Assembly: GCF_037975245.1 (NCBI RefSeq)
Contig: NC_092571.1
Span: forward strand, 5,540,001-5,604,000
Direction of reading: 5' to 3'
Source of the DNA: Apostichopus japonicus
Taxonomy: Eukaryota; Echinodermata; Holothuroidea; Aspidochirotida; Stichopodidae
DNA: 64,000 nucleotides
Part shown: piece by piece, positions 33,893 through 47,545 of the stretch
Position numbering within the stretch: position 1 is the first letter of the stretch
Layout of the letters: every line of letters begins with the position of its first letter
Notes under the pieces: model-generated
Seen by the model: the letters and a program-made list of their open reading frames with translations, nothing else
Databases searched by the model: none
What the model was told of the DNA's origin: nothing
Program-made: the position numbers and the translations under genes

Positions 33893-36800
33893 ACGCCTTT
33901 CGCTGCCAAAAAAAAGCTGTTGTTTGGGTCGAAAACGGTTTGGGATAAAACGGTGACTTACACCCGTTTTGGTCGACTACCGATTACACGTAAACAGGCC
34001 GTTAGCTTCCCTCGGCGTGAGAAGACACCCCTTTATTCGAAACGATATCACCAGTTTCGCGCACCAAAAGGGGCGGTGAAAACATCAGTTTCGGGTGAAA
34101 AAGAATGGGGATGTTCACCCAGCGAGAGGAGCCACCCTTCACGTAACTGTGTCTATCAGGTTGTAATAAAAAGGCAGTTTGGGTCGCAAACGCACGGGGA
34201 ACTCCTCTCGACGGGAGAAGACACCCCATTACACCAAACCGTACGATCAGTCTGAAGCACACCAGGGGTGGTAAAACAACGGTTTCGGTCAAAAACGGAT
34301 GGGGATGTTCAGCCGGCGAGAGGAGCCACCCTTCACGTAACGGTGCCTATCACCAACATAGGACGCCTTTCGCTGCGGAAAACACGCACTTGTTTGGGTC
34401 GAAAACACGTAAACGGGCCGTTCGGGTTAAAAACGTACGGGGTTCTTCCCTCGGCGGGAGAAGACACCCCTTAACTCGAAACGGTATCACAAGTTTCGCG
34501 CACATAAAGGGGTGATGGAAACATCAGTTTCGGATGAAAACGAATTGGGATGTTCACCCAGCGAGAGGAGCCACCCTTCACGTAGCGGTGCCTATCAGGT
34601 TGCAAAAAGGCAATTTGGGTCGCAAACGCACAGGGAACTCCTCTCGACGGGAGAAGACGCCGCATTACACAAAACCGTATTATCAGTTTGAAGCACACCA
34701 CGGGTGGTGCAAACAACGGTATCGATCGAAAACGGATGGGGATGTTCAGCCGGCTTCAAGTAACGGTGCCTAACACCAACATAGGATGGTGATATTCACC
34801 CAGCGAGAGGAGCCACCCTTCACTTAACGATGCCTATCAGGTTGTAAAAAAGCAGTTTGGGTCGCAAACGCACGGGGGAACTCTTCTCGACGGGAGAAGA
34901 CAACCCATAACACAAAACCGTATAATCAGTTTGAAGCACACCACGGGTGCTGCAAACAACGGTATCGGTCAAAAACGGATGGGGATGTTCAGCCGGCTTC
35001 AAGTAACGGTGCCTATCACCAACATAGGATGGTGATGTTCACACGGCGTGAGAAGACACCCCTTTACTCGAAACGGTATCACCAGTTTCGCGGACCAAAA
35101 GGGGCGGTGAAAACATCAGTTTCGGTGAAAACGGATGGGGATGTTCATCCAGCGAGAGGAGCCACCCTTCACTTAACGATGCCTATGAGGTTGTAATAAA
35201 AAGGCAGTTTGGGTCGCAAACGCACGGGGAACTCCTCTCGACGGGAGAAGACACCCCATTACACCAAACCGTACGATCAGTCTGAAGCACACCAGGGGTG
35301 GTAAAACAACGGTTTCGGTCAAAAACGGATGGGGATGTTCAGCCGGCGAGAGGAGCCACCCTTCACGTAACGGTGCCTATCACCAACATAGGACGCCTTT
35401 CGCTGCGGAAAACACGCACTTGTTTGGGTCGAAAACATGTAAACGGGCCGTTCGGGTTAAAAACGTACGGGGTTCTTCCCTCGGCGGGAGAAGACACCCC
35501 TTAACTCGAAACGGTATCACAAGTTTCGCGCACATAAAGGGGTGATGGAAACATCAGTTTCGGATGAAAACGAATTGGGATGTTCACCCAGCGAGAGGAG
35601 CCACCCTTCACGTAGCGGTGCCTATCAGGTTGCAAAAAGGCAATTTGGGTCGCAAACGCACAGGGAACTCCTCTCGACGGGAGAAGACACCACATTACAC
35701 AAAACCGTATAATCAGTTTGAAGCACACCACGGGTGCTGCAAACAACGGTATCGGTCAAAAACGGATGGGGATGTTCAGCCGGCTTCAAGTAACGTTGCC
35801 TATCACCAACATAGGATGGTGATGCTCACACGGCGAGAGAAGACATCCCTCCACGTAACGGTGCCTATCACCAACATAGGACGCCTTTCGCTGCCAAAAA
35901 AAGCTGTTGTTTGGGTCGAAAACACGTAAACAGGCCGTTCGGGTTAAAAACGTACGGGGTGCTTCCCTCGGCGTGAGAAGACACCCCTTTACTCGAAACG
36001 GTATCACCACTTTCGCGGACCAAAAAGGGCGGTGAAAACATCAGTTTCGGGTGAAAACTAATGTGGATGTTCACCCAGCGAGAAGGAGCCACCCTTCACG
36101 TAACGGTGCCTATCACCAACATACGACGCCTTTCGCTGCCAAAAAAGCACGAAAACACGTAAACAGGCCGTTCGGGTTAAAAACGTATGGGGTTCTTCCC
36201 TCGGCGGGAGAAGACACCCCTTTACTCGAAACGGTATCACCAGTTTCGTGCACATAAAGGGGTGATGGAAACATCAGTTTCGGATGAAAACGAATTGGGA
36301 TGTTCACCCAGCGAGTGGAGCCACCCTTCACGTAACGGGTTGTATCAGGTTGCAAAAAGGCAATTTGGGTCGCAAACGCACAGGGAACTCCTCTCGTCGG
36401 GAGAAGACATCACATTACACAAAACCGTATAATCAGTTTGAAGCACACCACGGGTGCTGCAAACAACGGTATCGGTCAAAAACGGATGGGGATGTTCAGC
36501 CGGCTTCAAGTAACGTTGCCTATCACCAACATAGGATGGTGATGCTCACACGGCGAGAGAAGACACCTCTCCACGTAACGGTGCCTATCACCAACATACG
36601 ACGCCTTTCGCTGCCAAAAAAGCACGAAAACACGTAAACAGGCCGTTCGGGTTAAAAACGTATGGGGTGCTTCCCTCGGCGTGAGAAGACACCCCTTTAC
36701 TCGAAACGGTATCACCAGTTTCGTGCACATAAAGGGGTGATGGAAACATCAGTTTCGGATGAAAACGAATTGGGATGTTCACCCAGCGAGTGGAGCCACC

Positions 36801-38512
36801 CTTCACGTAACGGGTTGTATCAGGTTGCAAAAAGGCAATTTGGGTCGCAAACGCACAGGGAACTCCTCTCGTCGGGAGAAGACACCACATTACACAAAAC
36901 CGTATAATCAGTTTGAAGCACACCACGGGTGCTGCAAACAACGGTATCGGTCAAAAACGGATGGGGATGTTCAGCCGGCTTCAAGTAACGTTGCCTATCA
37001 CCAACATAGGATGGTGATGCTCACACGGCGAGAGAAGACACCTCTCCACGTAACGGTGCCTATCACCAACATAGGACGCCTTTCGCTGCCAAAAAAGCTG
37101 TTGTTTGGGTCGAAAACACGTAAACAGGCCGTTCGGTTTTAAAACGTACGGGGTGCTTGCCTCGGCGTGAGAAGACACCCCTTTACTCGAAACGGTATCA
37201 CCACTTTCGCGGACCAAAAGGGGCGGTGAAAACATCAGTTTCGGGTGAAAACTAATGTGGATGTTCACCCAGCGAGAAGGAGCCACCCTTCACGTAACGG
37301 TGCCTATCACCAACATACGACGCCTTTCGCTGCCAAAAAAGCACGAAAACACGTAAACAGGCCGTTCGGGTTAAAAACGTATGGGGTGCTTCCCTCGGCG
37401 TGAGAAGACACCCCTTTACTCGAAACGGTATCACCAGTTTCGTGCACATAAAGGGGTGATGGAAACATCAGTTTCGGATGAAAACGAATTGGGATGTTCA
37501 CCCAGCGAGTGGAGCCACCCTTCACGTAACGGGTTGTATCAGGTTCCAAAAAGGCAATTTGGGTCGCAAACGCACAGGGAACTCCTCTCGACGGGAGAAG
37601 ACACCACATTACACAAAACCGTATAATCAGTTTGAAGCACACCACGGGTGCTGCAAACAACGGTATCGGTCAAAAACGGATGGCGATGTTCAGCCGGCTT
37701 CAAGTAACGGTGCCTATCACCAACATAGGATGGTGATGTTCACACGGCGAGAGAAGACACTGCTCCACGTAACGGTGCCTATCACCAACATAGGACGCCT
37801 TTCGCTGCCAAAAAAGCTGTTGTTTGGGTCGAAAACACGTAAACAGGCCGTTCGGTTTTAAAACCTACGGGGTGCTTGCCTCGGCGTGAGAAGACACCCC
37901 TTTACTCGAAACGGTATCACCACTTTCGCGGACCAAAAGGGGCGGTGAAAACATCAGTTTCGGGTGAAAACTAATGTGGATGTTCACCCAGCGAGAAGGA
38001 GCCTCCCTTCACGTAACGGTGCCTATCACCAACATACGACGCCTTTCGCTGCCAAAAAAGCACGAAAACACGTAACAGGCCGTTCGGGTTAAAAACGTAC
38101 GGGGTTCTTCCCTCGGCGGGAGAAGACACCCCTTTACTCGAAACGGTATCACCAGTTTCGTGCACATAAAGGGGTGATGGAAACATCAGTTTCGGATGAA
38201 AACGAATTGGGATGTTCACCCAGCGAGTGGAGCCACCCTTCACGTAACGGGTTGTATCAGGTTGCAAAAAGGCAATTTGGGTCGCAAACGCACAGGGAAC
38301 TCCTCTCGTCGGGAGAAGACATCACATTACACAAAACCGTATAATCAGTTTGAAGCACACCACGGGTGCTGCAAACAACGGTATCGGTCAAAAACGGATG
38401 GGGATGTTCAGCCGGCTTCAAGTAACGTTGCCTATCACCAACATAGGATGGTGATGCTCACACGGCGAGAGAAGACACCTCTCCACGTAACGGTGCCTAT
38501 CACCAACATACG
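33893..38512. repeat. 4620-bp tandem duplication, first copy
   Basis: Positions here recur 4620 bp later throughout (34002 to 38622, 35298 to 39918, 37252 to 41872), with no difference noticed by eye in the parts compared. The left border is the switch from ccaacatagg/cataccgacg variants to gacgcctttcgctgcc followed by eight A residues. Confidence 0.85.
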
Positions 38513-41500
38513 ACGCCTTTCGCTGCCAAAAAAAAGCTGTTGTTTGGGTCGAAAACGGTTTGGGATAAAACGGTGACTTACACCCGTTTTGGTCGACTAC
38601 CGATTACACGTAAACAGGCCGTTAGCTTCCCTCGGCGTGAGAAGACACCCCTTTATTCGAAACGATATCACCAGTTTCGCGCACCAAAAGGGGCGGTGAA
38701 AACATCAGTTTCGGGTGAAAAAGAATGGGGATGTTCACCCAGCGAGAGGAGCCACCCTTCACGTAACTGTGTCTATCAGGTTGTAATAAAAAGGCAGTTT
38801 GGGTCGCAAACGCACGGGGAACTCCTCTCGACGGGAGAAGACACCCCATTACACCAAACCGTACGATCAGTCTGAAGCACACCAGGGGTGGTAAAACAAC
38901 GGTTTCGGTCAAAAACGGATGGGGATGTTCAGCCGGCGAGAGGAGCCACCCTTCACGTAACGGTGCCTATCACCAACATAGGACGCCTTTCGCTGCGGAA
39001 AACACGCACTTGTTTGGGTCGAAAACACGTAAACGGGCCGTTCGGGTTAAAAACGTACGGGGTTCTTCCCTCGGCGGGAGAAGACACCCCTTAACTCGAA
39101 ACGGTATCACAAGTTTCGCGCACATAAAGGGGTGATGGAAACATCAGTTTCGGATGAAAACGAATTGGGATGTTCACCCAGCGAGAGGAGCCACCCTTCA
39201 CGTAGCGGTGCCTATCAGGTTGCAAAAAGGCAATTTGGGTCGCAAACGCACAGGGAACTCCTCTCGACGGGAGAAGACGCCGCATTACACAAAACCGTAT
39301 TATCAGTTTGAAGCACACCACGGGTGGTGCAAACAACGGTATCGATCGAAAACGGATGGGGATGTTCAGCCGGCTTCAAGTAACGGTGCCTAACACCAAC
39401 ATAGGATGGTGATATTCACCCAGCGAGAGGAGCCACCCTTCACTTAACGATGCCTATCAGGTTGTAAAAAAGCAGTTTGGGTCGCAAACGCACGGGGGAA
39501 CTCTTCTCGACGGGAGAAGACAACCCATAACACAAAACCGTATAATCAGTTTGAAGCACACCACGGGTGCTGCAAACAACGGTATCGGTCAAAAACGGAT
39601 GGGGATGTTCAGCCGGCTTCAAGTAACGGTGCCTATCACCAACATAGGATGGTGATGTTCACACGGCGTGAGAAGACACCCCTTTACTCGAAACGGTATC
39701 ACCAGTTTCGCGGACCAAAAGGGGCGGTGAAAACATCAGTTTCGGTGAAAACGGATGGGGATGTTCATCCAGCGAGAGGAGCCACCCTTCACTTAACGAT
39801 GCCTATGAGGTTGTAATAAAAAGGCAGTTTGGGTCGCAAACGCACGGGGAACTCCTCTCGACGGGAGAAGACACCCCATTACACCAAACCGTACGATCAG
39901 TCTGAAGCACACCAGGGGTGGTAAAACAACGGTTTCGGTCAAAAACGGATGGGGATGTTCAGCCGGCGAGAGGAGCCACCCTTCACGTAACGGTGCCTAT
40001 CACCAACATAGGACGCCTTTCGCTGCGGAAAACACGCACTTGTTTGGGTCGAAAACATGTAAACGGGCCGTTCGGGTTAAAAACGTACGGGGTTCTTCCC
40101 TCGGCGGGAGAAGACACCCCTTAACTCGAAACGGTATCACAAGTTTCGCGCACATAAAGGGGTGATGGAAACATCAGTTTCGGATGAAAACGAATTGGGA
40201 TGTTCACCCAGCGAGAGGAGCCACCCTTCACGTAGCGGTGCCTATCAGGTTGCAAAAAGGCAATTTGGGTCGCAAACGCACAGGGAACTCCTCTCGACGG
40301 GAGAAGACACCACATTACACAAAACCGTATAATCAGTTTGAAGCACACCACGGGTGCTGCAAACAACGGTATCGGTCAAAAACGGATGGGGATGTTCAGC
40401 CGGCTTCAAGTAACGTTGCCTATCACCAACATAGGATGGTGATGCTCACACGGCGAGAGAAGACATCCCTCCACGTAACGGTGCCTATCACCAACATAGG
40501 ACGCCTTTCGCTGCCAAAAAAAGCTGTTGTTTGGGTCGAAAACACGTAAACAGGCCGTTCGGGTTAAAAACGTACGGGGTGCTTCCCTCGGCGTGAGAAG
40601 ACACCCCTTTACTCGAAACGGTATCACCACTTTCGCGGACCAAAAAGGGCGGTGAAAACATCAGTTTCGGGTGAAAACTAATGTGGATGTTCACCCAGCG
40701 AGAAGGAGCCACCCTTCACGTAACGGTGCCTATCACCAACATACGACGCCTTTCGCTGCCAAAAAAGCACGAAAACACGTAAACAGGCCGTTCGGGTTAA
40801 AAACGTATGGGGTTCTTCCCTCGGCGGGAGAAGACACCCCTTTACTCGAAACGGTATCACCAGTTTCGTGCACATAAAGGGGTGATGGAAACATCAGTTT
40901 CGGATGAAAACGAATTGGGATGTTCACCCAGCGAGTGGAGCCACCCTTCACGTAACGGGTTGTATCAGGTTGCAAAAAGGCAATTTGGGTCGCAAACGCA
41001 CAGGGAACTCCTCTCGTCGGGAGAAGACATCACATTACACAAAACCGTATAATCAGTTTGAAGCACACCACGGGTGCTGCAAACAACGGTATCGGTCAAA
41101 AACGGATGGGGATGTTCAGCCGGCTTCAAGTAACGTTGCCTATCACCAACATAGGATGGTGATGCTCACACGGCGAGAGAAGACACCTCTCCACGTAACG
41201 GTGCCTATCACCAACATACGACGCCTTTCGCTGCCAAAAAAGCACGAAAACACGTAAACAGGCCGTTCGGGTTAAAAACGTATGGGGTGCTTCCCTCGGC
41301 GTGAGAAGACACCCCTTTACTCGAAACGGTATCACCAGTTTCGTGCACATAAAGGGGTGATGGAAACATCAGTTTCGGATGAAAACGAATTGGGATGTTC
41401 ACCCAGCGAGTGGAGCCACCCTTCACGTAACGGGTTGTATCAGGTTGCAAAAAGGCAATTTGGGTCGCAAACGCACAGGGAACTCCTCTCGTCGGGAGAA

Positions 41501-43132
41501 GACACCACATTACACAAAACCGTATAATCAGTTTGAAGCACACCACGGGTGCTGCAAACAACGGTATCGGTCAAAAACGGATGGGGATGTTCAGCCGGCT
41601 TCAAGTAACGTTGCCTATCACCAACATAGGATGGTGATGCTCACACGGCGAGAGAAGACACCTCTCCACGTAACGGTGCCTATCACCAACATAGGACGCC
41701 TTTCGCTGCCAAAAAAGCTGTTGTTTGGGTCGAAAACACGTAAACAGGCCGTTCGGTTTTAAAACGTACGGGGTGCTTGCCTCGGCGTGAGAAGACACCC
41801 CTTTACTCGAAACGGTATCACCACTTTCGCGGACCAAAAGGGGCGGTGAAAACATCAGTTTCGGGTGAAAACTAATGTGGATGTTCACCCAGCGAGAAGG
41901 AGCCACCCTTCACGTAACGGTGCCTATCACCAACATACGACGCCTTTCGCTGCCAAAAAAGCACGAAAACACGTAAACAGGCCGTTCGGGTTAAAAACGT
42001 ATGGGGTGCTTCCCTCGGCGTGAGAAGACACCCCTTTACTCGAAACGGTATCACCAGTTTCGTGCACATAAAGGGGTGATGGAAACATCAGTTTCGGATG
42101 AAAACGAATTGGGATGTTCACCCAGCGAGTGGAGCCACCCTTCACGTAACGGGTTGTATCAGGTTCCAAAAAGGCAATTTGGGTCGCAAACGCACAGGGA
42201 ACTCCTCTCGACGGGAGAAGACACCACATTACACAAAACCGTATAATCAGTTTGAAGCACACCACGGGTGCTGCAAACAACGGTATCGGTCAAAAACGGA
42301 TGGCGATGTTCAGCCGGCTTCAAGTAACGGTGCCTATCACCAACATAGGATGGTGATGTTCACACGGCGAGAGAAGACACTGCTCCACGTAACGGTGCCT
42401 ATCACCAACATAGGACGCCTTTCGCTGCCAAAAAAGCTGTTGTTTGGGTCGAAAACACGTAAACAGGCCGTTCGGTTTTAAAACCTACGGGGTGCTTGCC
42501 TCGGCGTGAGAAGACACCCCTTTACTCGAAACGGTATCACCACTTTCGCGGACCAAAAGGGGCGGTGAAAACATCAGTTTCGGGTGAAAACTAATGTGGA
42601 TGTTCACCCAGCGAGAAGGAGCCTCCCTTCACGTAACGGTGCCTATCACCAACATACGACGCCTTTCGCTGCCAAAAAAGCACGAAAACACGTAACAGGC
42701 CGTTCGGGTTAAAAACGTACGGGGTTCTTCCCTCGGCGGGAGAAGACACCCCTTTACTCGAAACGGTATCACCAGTTTCGTGCACATAAAGGGGTGATGG
42801 AAACATCAGTTTCGGATGAAAACGAATTGGGATGTTCACCCAGCGAGTGGAGCCACCCTTCACGTAACGGGTTGTATCAGGTTGCAAAAAGGCAATTTGG
42901 GTCGCAAACGCACAGGGAACTCCTCTCGTCGGGAGAAGACATCACATTACACAAAACCGTATAATCAGTTTGAAGCACACCACGGGTGCTGCAAACAACG
43001 GTATCGGTCAAAAACGGATGGGGATGTTCAGCCGGCTTCAAGTAACGTTGCCTATCACCAACATAGGATGGTGATGCTCACACGGCGAGAGAAGACACCT
43101 CTCCACGTAACGGTGCCTATCACCAACATACG
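38513..43132. repeat. 4620-bp tandem duplication, second copy
   Basis: Directly abuts the first copy. After 43132 the sequence continues with gccaaaaaagcacg instead of the eight-A form, which marks the right border. Near-identity implies either a very recent duplication or an assembly artefact. Confidence 0.85.
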
Positions 43133-46100
43133 ACGCCTTTCGCTGCCAAAAAAGCACGAAAACACGTAAACAGGCCGTTCGGGTTAAAAACGTATGGGGT
43201 GCTTCCCTCGGCGTGAGAAGACACCCCTTTACTCGAAACGGTATCACCAGTTTCGTGCACATAAAGGGGTGATGGAAACATCAGTTTCGGATGAAAACGA
43301 ATTGGGATGTTCACCCAGCGAGTGGAGCCACCCTTCACGTAACGGGTTGTATCAGGTTGCAAAAAGGCAATTTGGGTCGCAAACGCACAGGGAACTCCTC
43401 TCGTCGGGAGAAGACACCACATTACACAAAACCGTATAATCAGTTTGAAGCACACCACGGGTGCTGCAAACAACGGTATCGGTCAAAAACGGATGGGGAT
43501 GTTCAGCCGGCTTCAAGTAACGTTGCCTATCACCAACATAGGATGGTGATGCTCACACGGCGAGAGAAGACACCTCTCCACGTAACGGTGCCTATCACCA
43601 ACATAGGACGCCTTTCGCTGCCAAAAAAGCTGTTGTTTGGGTCGAAAACACGTAAACAGGCCGTTCGGTTTTAAAACGTACGGGGTGCTTGCCTCGGCGT
43701 GAGAAGACACCCCTTTACTCGAAACGGTATCACCACTTTCGCGGACCAAAAGGGGCGGTGAAAACATCAGTTTCGGGTGAAAACGAATTGGGATGTTCAC
43801 CCAGCGAGTGGAGCCACCCTTCACGTAACGGGTTGTATCAGGTTGCAAAAAGGCAATTTGGGTCGCAAACGCACAGGGAACTCCTCTCATCGGGAGAAGA
43901 CACCACATTACACAAAACCGTATAATCAGTTTGAAGCACACCACGGGTGCTGGAAACAACGGTATCGGTCAAAAACGGATGGGGATGTTCAGCCGGCTTC
44001 AAGTAACGTTGCCTATCACCAACATAGGATGGTGATGCTCACACGGCGAGAGAAGACATCTCTCCACGTAACGGTGCCTATCACCAACATAGGACGCCTT
44101 TCGCTGCCAAAAAAGCACGAAAACACGTAAACAGGTCGTTCGGTTTAAAAACGTACGGGGTGCTTGCCTCGGCGTGAGAAGACACCCCTTTACTCGAAAC
44201 GGTATCACCACTTTCGCGGACCAAAAGGGGCGGTGAAAACATCAGTTTCGGGTGAAAACTAATGTGGATGTTCACCCAGCGAGAAGGAGCCACCCTTCAC
44301 GTAACGGTGCCTATCACCAACATACGACGCCTTTCGCTGCCAAAAAAGCACGAAAACACGTAAACAGGCCGTTCGGGTTAAAAACGTATTGGGTGCTTCC
44401 CTCGGCGTGAGAAGACACCCCTTTACTCGAAACGGTATTACCAGTTTCGCGCACATAAAGGGGTGATGGAAACATCAGTTTCGGATGAAAACGAATTGGG
44501 ATGTTCACCCAGCGAGTGGAGCCACCCTTCACGTAACGGGTTGTATCAGGTTCCAAAAAGGCAATTTGGGTCGCAAACGCACAGGGAACTCCTCTCGTCG
44601 GGAGAAGACACCACATTACACAAAACCGTATAATCAGTTTGAAGCACACCACGGGTGCTGCAAGCAACGGTATCGGTCAAAAACGGATGGGGATGTTCAG
44701 CCGGCTTCAAGTAACGGTGCCTATCACCAACATAGGATGGTGATGTTCACACGGCGAGAGAAGACACCTCTCCACGTAACGGTGCCTATCACCAACATAG
44801 GACGCCTTTCGCTGCCAAAAAAGCTGTTGTTTGGGTCGAAAACACGTAAACAGGCCGTTCGGTTTAAAAACGTACGGGGTGCTTCCATCGGCGTGAGAAG
44901 ACACCCCTTTACTCGAAACGGTATCACCACTTTCGCGGACCAAAAGGGGCGGTGAAAACATCAGTTTCGGGTGAAAACTAATGTGGATGTTCACCCAGCG
45001 AGAAGGAGCCACCCTTCACGTAACGGTGCCTATCACCAACATAGGACGCCTTTCGCTGCCAAAAAAGCTGTTGTTTGGGTCGAAAACACGTAAACAGGCC
45101 GTTCGGTTGAAAAACGTACGGGGTGCTTGCCTCGGCGTGAGAAGACACCCCTTTACTCGAAACGGTATTACCAGTTTCGCGCACATAAAGGGGTGATGGA
45201 AACATCAGTTTCGGATGAAAACGAATTGGGATGTTCACCCAGCGAGTGGAGCCACCCTTCACGTAACGGGTTGTATCAGGTTCCAAAAAGGCAATTTGGG
45301 TCGCAAACGCACAGGGAACTCCTCTCGTCGGGAGAAGACACCACATTACACAAAACCGTATAATCAGTTTGAAGCACACCACGGGTGCTGCAAGCAACGG
45401 TATCGGTCAAAAACGGATGGGGATGTTCAGCCGGCTTCAAGTAACGGTGCCTATCACCAACATAGGATGGTGATGTTCACACGGCGAGAGAAGACACCTC
45501 TCCACGTAACGGTGCCTATCACCAACATAGGACGCCTTTCGCTGCCAAAAAAGCTGTTGTTTGGGTCGAAAACACGTAAACAGGCTGTTCGGTTTAAAAA
45601 CGTACGGGGTGCTTCCATCGGCGTGAGAAGACACCCCTTTACTCGAAACGGTATCACCACTTTCGCGGACCAAAAGGGGCGGTGAAAACATCAGTTTCGG
45701 GTGAAAACTAATGTGGATGTTCACCCAGCGAGAAGGAGCCACCCTTCACGTAACGGTGCCTATCACCAACATACGACGCCTTTCGCTGCCAAAAAAGCAC
45801 GAAAACACGTAAACAGGCCGTTCGGGTTAAAAACGTATGGGGTGCTTCCCTCGGCGTGAGAAGACACCCCTTTACTCGAAACGGTATCACCAGTTTCGTG
45901 CACATAAAGGGGTGATGGAAACATCAGTTTCGGATGAAAACGAATTGGGATGTTCACCCAGCGAGTGGAGCCACCCTTCACGTAACGGGTTGTATCAGGT
46001 TCCAAAAAGGCAATTTGGGTCGCAAACGCACAGGGAACTCCTCTCGACGGGAGAAGACACCACATTACACAAAACCGTATAATCAGTTTGAAGCACACCA

Positions 46101-47490
46101 CGGGTGCTGCAAACAACGGTATCGGTCAAAAACGGATGGCGATGTTCAGCCGGCTTCAAGTAACGGTGCCTATCACCAACATAGGATGGTGATGTTCACA
46201 CGGCGAGAGAAGACACTGCTCCACGTAACGGTGCCTATCACCAACATAGGACGCCTTTCGCTGCCAATAAAGCACGAAAACACGTAAACAGGCCGTTCGG
46301 GTTAAAAACGTATGGGGTGCTTCCCTCGGCGTGAGAAGACACCCCTTTACTCGAAACGGTATCACCAGTTTCGTGCACATAAAGGGGTGATGGAAACATC
46401 AGTTTCGGATGAAAACGAATTGGGATGTTCACCCAGCGAGTGGAGCCACCCTTCACGTAACGGGTTGTATCAGGTTCCAAAAAGGCAATTTGGGTCGCAA
46501 ACGCACAGGGAACTCCTCTCGACGGGAGAAGACACCACATTACACAAAACCGTATAATCAGTTTGAAGCACACCACGGGTGCTGCAAACAACGGTATCGG
46601 TCAAAAACGGATGGCGATGTTCAGCCGGCTTCAAGTAACGGTGCCTATCACCAACATAGGATGGTGATGTTCACACGGCGAGAGAAGACACTGCTCCACG
46701 TAACGGTGCCTATCACCAACATAGGACGCCTTTCGCTGCCAAAAAAGCACGAAAACACGTAAACAGGCCGTTCGGGTTAAAAACGTATGGGGTGCTTCCC
46801 TCGGCGTGAGAAGACACCCCTTTACTCGAAACGGTGTCACCAGTTTCGCGGACCAAAAGGGGCGGTAAAAACATCAGTTTCGGCGAAAACGGATGGGGAT
46901 GTTCACCCAGCGAGAGGAGCCACCCTTCACTTAATGATGCCTATCAGGTTGTAAAAAGGCAGTTCGGGTCGCAAACGCACGGGGAACTCCTCTCGACGGG
47001 AGAAGACACAAAACCGTATCATCAATCTCGAAAACATCAGGGGTGGTGCACACAACGGTTTCGGTCAAAAACGGATGGGGATGTTCAGCCGGAGAGAGGA
47101 GCCACCCTTTACGTAACGGTGCCTATCACCAACAAAGGACGCCTTTCGCTGCGGAAAACACGCAGTTGTTTGGGTCGAAAACGCAAGGGATAAAACGGTG
47201 ACTTACATCCTTTTTGGTCGACTTCCGATTACACGTAAACAGGCCGTCAGGGTTGAAAACGTACGGGGTGCGTCCCTCGGCGGGAGAAGACACCCCTTTA
47301 TTCGAAACGGTATCACCAGTTTCGCGGACCAAAAGGGGCGGTAAAAACATCAGTTTCGGGTGAAAACGAATGGGGATGTTCACCCAGCGAGAAGGAGTCA
47401 CCCTTCACGTAACGGGAAACTCCTCCCGACGGGAGAAGACACCCCATTACACAAACGGTGAAAACGGTGAAAACGGTGAAAACGGAAGGG

Positions 47491-47538
47491 GATGTTCACA
47501 CGGCGAGAGGAGTTGTCTCCTCTCGCCGGTTGAACATC
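47491..47538. repeat. Hairpin at the end of satellite 2
   Basis: The arms cggcgagaggag (47501-47512) and ctcctctcgccg (47517-47528) pair perfectly around the loop ttgt. Two mismatches then lead to a further 8-bp stem, gatgttca with tgaacatc. The left arm is the common satellite core and the right arm is the same core inverted, so the array reverses orientation here. A ggtgaaaac triplication lies just upstream (about 47456-47482). Confidence 0.85.
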
Positions 47539-47545
47539 CATCCAT

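Larger units (their letters stand above)
30053..47545. repeat. Satellite 2: CpG-rich hierarchical array, 17.5 kb
   Basis: The array is built from degenerate subunits of about 120 bp around the core cggcgggagaagacaccc and ttcacgtaacggtgcctatc. Subunits group into ~475-bp units (36187 to 36662, 45837 to 46312) and ~719-730-bp units (36662 to 37381, 44485 to 45215). These lie in a 1499-bp repeat (31822, 33321, 34820) and a 4620-bp tandem duplication (33893-38512 and 38513-43132). CpG is frequent, unlike the AT-rich surroundings. The many open frames (up to 156 codons) on both strands are by-products. It replaces satellite 1 abruptly at about 30050 and ends in a hairpin at 47491-47538. I do not recognise the family. 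Confidence 0.93.

Noticed and set aside
30300-47193. Dozens of overlapping frames of 60-156 codons in satellite 2, some on both strands
   Set aside because: They are by-products of a CpG-rich repeat with few stop codons. Overlapping frames on both strands are equally conserved, so there is no sign of selection on one frame.
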